Assembly (NCBI GenBank): GCA_021413705.1
Contig: JAIOPX010000151.1
Span: 1 to 57,368, forward strand
Direction of reading: 5' to 3'
From: Planctomycetota bacterium
GTDB taxonomy: Bacteria > Planctomycetota > Planctomycetia > Pirellulales > UBA7805
Length of the DNA stretch: 57,368 nt
This document shows, one piece after another, positions 17,367-23,385 of this stretch (within the stretch, counting starts at the first letter, position 1; every line of letters starts with the position of its first letter). The notes below the pieces were generated by a model, which did no database searches, was not told where the DNA came from, and saw only the letters and a program-made list of their open reading frames with translations. The position numbers were made by a program, and so were the translations under genes.

Positions 17367-18185
17367 TCAATCACCTCCCCGGTGGGAGTTGGCCATCTCC
17401 AGCAGCCGCGAACCGGCGTTGCCTTGAACGAAGTCGATCACCCGTTGGTCCGACGACGACTCGATGCGTCGCGGCGAACCATCGTAGAGGATCTGTGATT
17501 CATCGTCGTCCAGTCGGGTTGCCGGCGAAAGCATCACAATCCGATCGGCCACTTTCTGGGCGGTTCGCATGTCGTGCGTCACCACGATGCTCGTCACGGG
17601 ATGCCGCTTGCGAGTGCGCAGGATCAATTCGTTGATCACGTCACTCATCACCGGATCGAGACCCGTGGTGGGCTCGTCATACAGCATGAGTTCCGGATTC
17701 ATCACCAAGGCCCGCGCCAAGCCAACACGCTTCCTCATGCCGCCTGAAAGCTCCGCCGGCTTCTTAGGTACGACGTTCTCCGGCAGACCCACCTCGGTAA
17801 GCCGGGCCAGGACAATGTCTTCGACCTCCTCCGGAGATCGGGTGGTATGCTGCCGCAGCGGAAACGCGACGTTTTGGGCCACGGTCATGCTGTCAAACAA
17901 CGCCGCTCCCTGAAATACGAACCCGAACCGAATGCGAAGTTGGCTCAGATCGCGTTCGCTGAGCGTCGCCAAGTCGCGGCCGTCGAATGTGACCTGGCCT
18001 TCGTTGGGCCGCAGCAGCCCGACAATGCATTTGAGCAACACCGTCTTGCCGCAGCCACTTTCACCGATCAAGGCCAGCGTTTCGCCGGCCGGCACGTCGA
18101 GGTTGATATCGCGCAGCACCTCCTGGCGGCCGAAGCGGACGCTCAGCGATCGAACACTGACCAAAGGTTCTGCATCTTTCGACAT
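17367..18185 (-). CDS. mlaF: MlaF-type ABC transporter ATPase
   Basis: 272 residues. Walker A is GESGCGKT, the Q-loop is FVFQGAALFDSMTV, the signature is AELSGGMRKRVGLARAL, Walker B is LMLYDEPTTGLDP and the switch His lies in IVVTHDM. GMRKRV and the LFDSMTVAQNVAFPL segment are typical of MlaF/TTG2A-type lipid transporters. It drives the permease encoded just upstream, with a 9-bp gap. The C-terminal ~35 residues are an extension that may contact regulatory partners. Confidence 0.93.
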   Translation of the reverse strand: MSKDAEPLVSVRSLSVRFGRQEVLRDINLDVPAGETLALIGESGCGKTVLLKCIVGLLRPNEGQVTFDGRDLATLSERDLSQLRIRFGFVFQGAALFDSMTVAQNVAFPLRQHTTRSPEEVEDIVLARLTEVGLPENVVPKKPAELSGGMRKRVGLARALVMNPELMLYDEPTTGLDPVMSDVINELILRTRKRHPVTSIVVTHDMRTAQKVADRIVMLSPATRLDDDESQILYDGSPRRIESSSDQRVIDFVQGNAGSRLLEMANSHRGGD

Positions 18186-18194
18186 GACAGCCTA

Positions 18195-19073
18195 TTACAG
18201 CAGCGGCGACGAATCGGGCCAGATGATTCGGTAGAAACCGTTGAGCCCGATATCCAGCAGGAAGTTCAAGATCAAAATCATCACGAACGAGTGGACGAAC
18301 GACGAGGTCGCGGCCCGCCCCACGCCTTCCGCGCCGGCGTCGCAATGGAAACCTCGATGGCAACTGATCAATGCGATCGCCGCTCCAAAGAAGCAGCTCT
18401 TGAATACGCCGCCGAACAGATCGTACAGCCCTACGAATCTTTGTGAATTGTAGAGGTAATGAAACGAATCGATATTCAGCACGTTGATGCTATAGATGGC
18501 GCCGCCAACCATGCCCATGAAGTCGGCCATGATCGTCAGCGCCGGAATCAACAGCAGGCAAGCCAGAAATCGCGGCACAACCAGATAATGAACCGGGTTG
18601 GCGCCCATGGTGGTCAGAGCGTCGATCTGTTCTGTGACGCGCATCGTTCCAAGTTCGGCGGCCATGGCGCTGCCAACGCGCCCCGCCAGCATCGTGGCCG
18701 CCAGCACGGGCCCAAGTTCGCGAAACAATGTTAGATTGATGACAGCACCCATCCGGGTTTCCAGCCCCAGCCCGCGGAACTGAGCATCACTTTGCACGGC
18801 CAGCGTCATGCCAATGAAGGTTCCGGTTAGCGCCACCACTGGCAGGCTGCGCACTCCGACCTGATAAAAATTCGGCAACAAGGTTTCCCGCCGCGGTAAT
18901 CGAGTAAACAGCCAGCGCAACGTGCGGAGCACAAACAGCGATACGTCGCCGACCGAGGTCACCCAGGCAATGACCACCGCCCCCAGGTCCACAACCCAAT
19001 CGGCGGCCCAGCCAAACACCCGGGTAAGAAACCCGTCGTGATTCGGGATCGGCAAATCGGAGCCAGTCGCCAT
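18195..19073 (-). CDS. mlaE: MlaE-type lipid ABC permease
   Basis: 292 residues from ATG at 19073, preceded by AAGGAAGGA (a frame to 19121 lacks such a site). The MlaE/DUF140 family core is visible: VALTGTFIGMTLAVQS, RELGPVLAATMLAGRVGSAMAAELGTMRVTEQIDAL and the later membrane segments FGAAIALISC and FVMILILNFLLDIG. It is the membrane channel of the Mla complex and the first gene of the mlaE-mlaF-mlaD operon. About 60 residues precede the conserved core, the planctomycete-type N-terminal extension. Confidence 0.92.
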   Translation of the reverse strand: MATGSDLPIPNHDGFLTRVFGWAADWVVDLGAVVIAWVTSVGDVSLFVLRTLRWLFTRLPRRETLLPNFYQVGVRSLPVVALTGTFIGMTLAVQSDAQFRGLGLETRMGAVINLTLFRELGPVLAATMLAGRVGSAMAAELGTMRVTEQIDALTTMGANPVHYLVVPRFLACLLLIPALTIMADFMGMVGGAIYSINVLNIDSFHYLYNSQRFVGLYDLFGGVFKSCFFGAAIALISCHRGFHCDAGAEGVGRAATSSFVHSFVMILILNFLLDIGLNGFYRIIWPDSSPLL

Positions 19074-19367
19074 CGTGAATCCTTCCTTGGCCGAATGAGT
19101 ACGCGCAGCCGCGAAGCGCAATGCGGGCGCAGCGCTACGAATGTACCATCGACCCTGGCGGCTCTACGGCTTGAGGAAACTATTCCGGCCACAGGAATTG
19201 TAGCGGCAGGGCAAGCAGGGGAAGGTTGGTTGGTGCTAGCACGAGTTATCTGCGTCATTGTAGAGGGGACGCGAGGAGGCCGCGTTGGTTGGGCTTAGTA
19301 CTTCGCAAGTGGAGAACGAACCCCTCGGTCAGCGCCGTGCTCCTCGTTTGCCTCTGTGTAACTTGAC

Positions 19368-19403
19368 TCCTACGATTGACGTAGGACCGTCGTTCAGGGA
19401 CGG
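19368..19403 (+). promoter_or_regulatory. tandem small hairpins in leader
   Basis: Two adjacent hairpins precede the gene at 19432: TCCTAC-N7-GTAGGA (19368-19386) and CCGTC-N7-GACGG (19387-19403). CAATTG-type repeats follow and then the Shine-Dalgarno GGGAGGA. They may form a structured 5' leader. In the rest of 19074-19367 I see nothing I can name. Confidence 0.35.
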
Positions 19404-19431
19404 AAGGCAATTGTCAATTGGGAGGACTCTG

Positions 19432-20127
19432 ATGTCAGCCACGCCGGCCAAGTTGGTGAGTTGGTCAAGTATTCAAGGACTGGTGGTCGCCGCGGCAATT
19501 TTTCTCATCGGAACGCCGGCCGGTTTCTCGTTCGCCGGTCTGTCCTGGAAATTTCCCTGGCTCTCCGAGGCGAGTTCTCCGGCACGCGACACACCCGCGG
19601 CGCAGTTGGTCGTACACAAACCGGAGCCGCGCATTGCTACTCTTACGGTGGATCGCGTCTGGGTGGGGCAGGCACGCGTGGTGTTGTGCGTTACGGTTCG
19701 GAACGAACAGGGGCGCTCGCTGCATCTGCGCTCGGGACATGTGAATCTTTCGGAAGTGGGTATGAACCATGCCGATTGGCCGGCCGTCACGTTGCCGCCT
19801 TGGGACGGGGTGCGGTTTCAACTGGCCAAGATTCAAATTTTTGCGGATAAGGAGCTGCCTGGCACCGCGCGGGCGTTCGCACTCGATTTGACGATACCGC
19901 CCGGCCATCAGCGGAAATTCTTGTTGCAGATCGACGCCGCGAATGTGCCTATCTGGCAGCACAATCGTTTCTTCGCGGTTGGTTCGCTGGTGCTGGAAGA
20001 CGGCGCCGCGGAACTGGCGACACCGGATATGAACCTGTTTGGCAGGCGATTGAACCAGGCAGATCCCGGAGCTTCCTTGTCCCCCGTTGCGTTTCAAACG
20101 GGTTCTGCGGCGGCCAAGCAGAAGTAG
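19432..20127 (+). CDS. hypothetical membrane-anchored protein
   Basis: 231 residues from ATG at 19432, with Shine-Dalgarno GGGAGGA. I do not recognise the family. A single hydrophobic helix (GLVVAAAIFLIGTPAGFSFAG) near residue 15 should anchor it or act as an uncleaved signal. The rest is a predicted extracytoplasmic beta-rich domain (VVLCVTVRNEQGRSLHLRSG, AFALDLTIPPGHQRKFLLQI) like a DUF4352-type immunoglobulin fold. It is divergent from mlaE and has no obvious operon partner. Confidence 0.7.
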   Translation: MSATPAKLVSWSSIQGLVVAAAIFLIGTPAGFSFAGLSWKFPWLSEASSPARDTPAAQLVVHKPEPRIATLTVDRVWVGQARVVLCVTVRNEQGRSLHLRSGHVNLSEVGMNHADWPAVTLPPWDGVRFQLAKIQIFADKELPGTARAFALDLTIPPGHQRKFLLQIDAANVPIWQHNRFFAVGSLVLEDGAAELATPDMNLFGRRLNQADPGASLSPVAFQTGSAAAKQK

Positions 20128-20318
20128 GCGAGGCGGGAACAAGAAACTCCGCATGCAATGGTTGGCTAAGCGGAGCAAACTTTTCTGCTTGCATCGGTTC
20201 TGCCAGCAGTGATTGGCGTCCTGAGTGACAAAATGTGCGCTTCAAGCGGGTCCGAGCAATCCTGCTGCTTGCACCGGGCCGATAAGTTCACGGTCCCACT
20301 CCTCAGGAACACACATCT

Positions 20319-20564
20319 ATGTCCAGCAGCCACCCCGCCCACGAAAAGATTTTGGCGGTCTTTGATGAACTAGGAGCTGACCCCGCCAGCCCTATGGCAG
20401 AATCGGTGTTGGTGCGAGACGGCTTCTTAGTCGGCCGGCGTTTCCAGCGCGAAGGCATTCGGATCGTGTGGTTCTTCGACGCGGCCGAACTGAAAGTCTG
20501 GGGAGCGGACAATAAATTGGTGAAGGTGCTCTCGCTCACTCCCCAGCACCGCCAAGCGGCTTGA
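20319..20564 (+). CDS. small conserved hypothetical protein
   Basis: 81 residues from ATG at 20319, with AGGAA nine bases upstream. The composition is soluble and mixed, with a well-formed alpha-beta pattern: a helical N-terminus (HEKILAVFDELGAD), then strands (ESVLVRDGFLVGRRFQREGIRIVWFFDAAELKVWG). It resembles small planctomycete-restricted proteins of unknown role. I see no catalytic motif. The next 375 bases contain no gene but carry a candidate RNA and a sigma-54 promoter. Confidence 0.6.
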   Translation: MSSSHPAHEKILAVFDELGADPASPMAESVLVRDGFLVGRRFQREGIRIVWFFDAAELKVWGADNKLVKVLSLTPQHRQAA

Positions 20565-20642
20565 TGGCCGGCAGCACTTTCGGCCTTCTGAATGTTCAAG
20601 CCGAGAAGCTCGTTGCGCTGCGCCGTACTGCGCATAGCGCAT

Positions 20643-20675
20643 AAAAAACGGACGCAGCCGGTTTGGGTCGTCCGT
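20643..20675 (-). terminator. Rho-independent terminator, minus strand
   Basis: Read on the minus strand, ACGGACG (20675-20669) pairs with CGTCCGT (20654-20648) around a 14-nt loop and is followed at once by six T (20648-20643). No protein gene on the minus strand ends here, which points to a non-coding transcript. Confidence 0.65.
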
Positions 20676-20790
20676 AAAAACGGTTTGCTTCCCCGGGCAG
20701 GGGAATCATTCGACCTATGTGGCTTTCGCCACCGCAGCTACGTCCTACTTGAACACTACGGCGGAAGCGCGGCGAAGGCAAGCAAAATTT
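20643..20790 (-). ncRNA. candidate structured small RNA
   Basis: Upstream of the terminator on the minus strand lie a closing stem (AAGCAAA at 20684-20690 against TTTGCTT near 20780), a TTCCCC-N5-GGGGAA hairpin and a GGTGGC-GAAA-GCCAC hairpin. These could make a compact ~150-nt RNA. Reading frames across it are poor. It matches no RNA class that I can name. It would be transcribed away from the sigma-54 promoter at 20869. Confidence 0.4.
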
Positions 20791-20838
20791 CAAAAATAAT
20801 TCCGTTAGCGAAATTCTGTCCTGCAAAAAATATCAAAA

Positions 20839-20852
20839 GTGATTTCTATCAC
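20839..20852. promoter_or_regulatory. dyad GTGAT-N4-ATCAC
   Basis: A perfect 5-4-5 dyad lies in an AT-rich stretch 18 bp upstream of the -24 element of the sigma-54 promoter. The geometry resembles CRP/FNR-family half-sites or a regulator site. A comparable dyad, GTGCG-N4-CGCAC, precedes the other sigma-54 promoter. Confidence 0.45.
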
Positions 20853-20868
20853 GTTATCCTGGTCTTGG

Positions 20869-20884
20869 TGGCACGCTGATTGCA
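20869..20884 (+). promoter_or_regulatory. sigma-54 promoter for the FAD oxidoreductase gene
   Basis: The sequence TGGCAC-N5-TTGCA matches the sigma-54 (RpoN) -24/-12 consensus exactly: GG at 20870-20871, ten bases, then GC at 20882-20883. It should start transcription near 20895, about 45 bases ahead of the ATG at 20939. AT-rich DNA upstream fits the bending usual at such promoters. Confidence 0.75.
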
Positions 20885-20938
20885 TAAGTGAGCAACAATC
20901 TGAGTTAACTGCCGTCCCATGTTGACTTGCTGGTCCCC

Positions 20939-22138
20939 ATGTCGCTTCGCTCGGCAGATTCCATCTGGCAGAAATCCGCTGAGCAGGCGTTGGTGGCGCC
21001 GGTTCTCCAGGGCGAACACAGTTGCGAAGTCGCCGTCCTGGGAGGGGGTGTGACAGGCGCACTAATCGCCGATCGACTCGTGCAGGCCGGCGTCAACACC
21101 GCGCTGGTCGATATGCGGGAACTGGGCACGGGGAGCACGGCCGCCAGCACAGGTTTGTTGCAATATGAAATTGATACGCCTCTCTGTGAACTGGTGAAAA
21201 AAGTGGGCGAAAATCACGCCGTGGCCGCCTATCGCCGCGGGCTGACAGCCATTGATGAGATCGAGGCGATCACACAAGCTCTGGGCGACTCGTGCAGTTT
21301 TTCCCGCCGCGACTCTCTCTATTTCGCCTCGCATTGGTGGCATTTCCGGCGATTAAACCAAGAGTACGAATGCCGCCGCCATTTTGGCTTCGACGTATCG
21401 CTGCTGAGCCGTACACAATTGGCCGAGCAATCGACCCTCCGTTCGGCCGCGGCGATTCGATCGAGGGGCGACGGACAAATTGATCCCTTTCGCTTCACGA
21501 AAGCCCTGTTGCGCCGGGCACAACAGGGTGGGCTCAAGGCCTTTGCTCGTTCAGAAGTCAGCGAGATCGACGAACAACCAACCAGAGTAACGCTGCGCAC
21601 CGCGGAAGGGTCCATTGCTGCCCGGCACATTGTCTATGCCACGGGTTATGGTTCGCATCGCTATCTCAAGGAGGACGAGGGATCGCTCCATTGCACCTAC
21701 GCCGTGGCCAGCGAACCTTTGACGACCACAGCCGGCTGGCCCGAGGGGTCGCTTGTCTGGGAAACGGCTCGGCCGTATTTCTATGCCCGCCAGACTGCCG
21801 ACGGTCGGGCGATTATCGGCGGCGAGGACACCCTTTTTTCGAGCGACCATAAGCGGGAGTCGCTTATCGAGCGGAAGGCCGCGGCGCTGGTCCAGCGTTT
21901 TGAAAAGCTTTTTCCCCAAATTCTGTTTCGAACCGCTTGCGCCTGGGCAGGCACCTTTGGCGAAAGCAAAGACGGCTTGGCCTATATTGGCCAGGTTCCC
22001 GGCAGGCCATCGGCCTACTTCGCTATTGGCTACGGAGGGAATGGGATTACGTTCAGCGCGATTGCCGCCCGGCTGATCACCGATCTGTATTTGAAGCGGC
22101 CCAATGACGACGCCGCACTGTTTCGATTTGGTCGTTAG
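20939..22138 (+). CDS. FAD-dependent oxidoreductase (DAO family)
   Basis: 399 residues from ATG at 20939. The N-terminus has a Rossmann dinucleotide motif (VAVLGGGVTGALIADRLVQAG) and the DAO-type TGSTAASTGLLQYEID segment. The C-terminus has the second FAD contact region (IGQVPGRPSAYFAIGYGGNGITFSAIAA). The fold is that of glycine/sarcosine oxidase-like flavoproteins; the substrate is not apparent. It is preceded by a consensus sigma-54 promoter and followed 132 bp later by a ferritin-like gene on the same strand, so a role in redox or metal stress is plausible. Base composition is slightly less GC-rich than its neighbours. Confidence 0.85.
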   Translation: MSLRSADSIWQKSAEQALVAPVLQGEHSCEVAVLGGGVTGALIADRLVQAGVNTALVDMRELGTGSTAASTGLLQYEIDTPLCELVKKVGENHAVAAYRRGLTAIDEIEAITQALGDSCSFSRRDSLYFASHWWHFRRLNQEYECRRHFGFDVSLLSRTQLAEQSTLRSAAAIRSRGDGQIDPFRFTKALLRRAQQGGLKAFARSEVSEIDEQPTRVTLRTAEGSIAARHIVYATGYGSHRYLKEDEGSLHCTYAVASEPLTTTAGWPEGSLVWETARPYFYARQTADGRAIIGGEDTLFSSDHKRESLIERKAAALVQRFEKLFPQILFRTACAWAGTFGESKDGLAYIGQVPGRPSAYFAIGYGGNGITFSAIAARLITDLYLKRPNDDAALFRFGR

Positions 22139-22270
22139 GTTAATTGAATGAAGCATCGCCGTTGTGATGAAGGATGGACATACTTTGTGCCCAGCGATAT
22201 AAACGAGATGGTTGGCTAACAGCAGCTTTCAAGGTCAGTCACTTACCTTCTGGCAGATTGAGAGGATCCC

Positions 22271-22747
22271 ATGTCTGAGAAAGCAACGCGAGTTGAAGAG
22301 ATTACCCGGGAAGAGTTGATTGACTTGCTTAATGAAGATCTGGCGCGAGAATATCAGGCGATCATAGCCTACGTGGTCTATTCGCAAGTTCTCAAAGGGG
22401 CTCAGTACATGAACATTGCCGAGGAATTGAAGGTCCACGCCAAGGAGGAACTTGAGCATGCGCTGATTCTCGCGAATCAAATCGACTACCTGGGCGGGAT
22501 GCCCGTGGTGACGCCCAAGCCGGTCAAGACATCAGAAAAAGCGGAAGAGATGCTCCGCTTCGATCTGGAGAATGAGAATGACACAATCCGCAATTACCGC
22601 GAGCGCATCGGCCAGTGCGAGGCACTGGGGGAATACGCTGTTGCGGAGCACATTCGCGAGATCCTGGTTCAAGAACAGGATCATCAGATCGCTCTGGCCA
22701 CGGCGCTGGGTATCGAAGTGCCCAACGTCAACAAGAAAAAGAAATAG
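22271..22747 (+). CDS. ferritin-like (bacterioferritin/Dps-type) protein
   Basis: 158 residues, all helical. The di-iron ligand pattern is present twice: Glu27 in LAREYQ with EELEH (E60xxH63) in the first helix pair, and later Glu residues with QEQDH in the second pair. The family binds iron at this site and stores it or uses it in peroxide defence. The tail is lysine-rich (VNKKKK). It follows the FAD oxidoreductase and may share its sigma-54 control, though the 132-bp gap could hold another promoter. Confidence 0.85.
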   Translation: MSEKATRVEEITREELIDLLNEDLAREYQAIIAYVVYSQVLKGAQYMNIAEELKVHAKEELEHALILANQIDYLGGMPVVTPKPVKTSEKAEEMLRFDLENENDTIRNYRERIGQCEALGEYAVAEHIREILVQEQDHQIALATALGIEVPNVNKKKK

Positions 22748-22768
22748 AGCCCCAAGCTCGCAACGAGC

Positions 22769-23368
22769 TTAAGAATCGGACGGACGCAATTCGGTCAACA
22801 GCTTGTTGAGCGTGGCATATTCCACGGGCTTGACCAGGTGGGCATTGAAACCTGCGTCGGCGGATTTTTGCCGGTCATCATCCTGGCCCCAGCCGGTCAA
22901 GGCCACCAGCACCATGGTTTGGCCCCACGGCTGCTCGCGAATTTTGCGGGCGGCTTCATAGCCGTTGAGCCTCGGCAAGCCGATATCGAGCAGCACGACG
23001 TCGGGCCGAAAGCTTTCCGCAGTTTCCACGGCCGCCAGTCCGTCGAAGGCGGTTTGCGTTTCGTGCCCTGTCATTTTCAGGAGCATGGCCAACGACGAGG
23101 CCGAGTCTCGATTGTCGTCCACGACCAGGATGCGCCGGGGTGCGGCGTGCTTCAACTCGCCGTCGGTGGAATCTGAAGATGGCATCACGATTTCCTTGTG
23201 GATGGGAAGGCGAACGACGAACTCACTTCCTCGGCCCGTTCCTTCGCTGGCGGCGCTGACGGTGCCATTGTGCAATTCCACCAGCCGTTGCACCAGAGTC
23301 AGGCCAATACCCAGCCCGCCGTCCGACCGCTCCAGCGACTGCTCGATCTGAGTGAACATTTCAAACAC
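22769..23368 (-). pseudogene. truncated hybrid histidine kinase (ATPase tail + receiver)
   Basis: The frame begins in the middle of a HATPase domain: VFEMFTQIEQSLERSDGGLGIGLTLVQRLVELH and GRGSEFVVRLPI are the G2-box end of a hybrid kinase. A complete receiver domain follows (ILVVDDNRDSA, phospho-Asp in VVLLDIGLPRLNGYEA, VALTGWG, HLVKPV). The PAS, HisKA and N-box parts that should precede it are absent; the SHD1/protease gene stops 17 bp upstream. The receiver alone could still be made from ATG at 23185. This looks like a deletion or fusion scar, not an intact gene. Confidence 0.8.
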
Positions 23369-23385
23369 TCGCGATTTGTTCTCAC

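Noticed and set aside
20643-20790. Cyclic-di-GMP (GEMM) or cobalamin riboswitch at the candidate RNA
   Set aside because: Conserved core motifs (for example the GEMM GCAAAGCC region or the B12 box) are not present in the right order on either strand, and the terminator direction does not lead into a gene.
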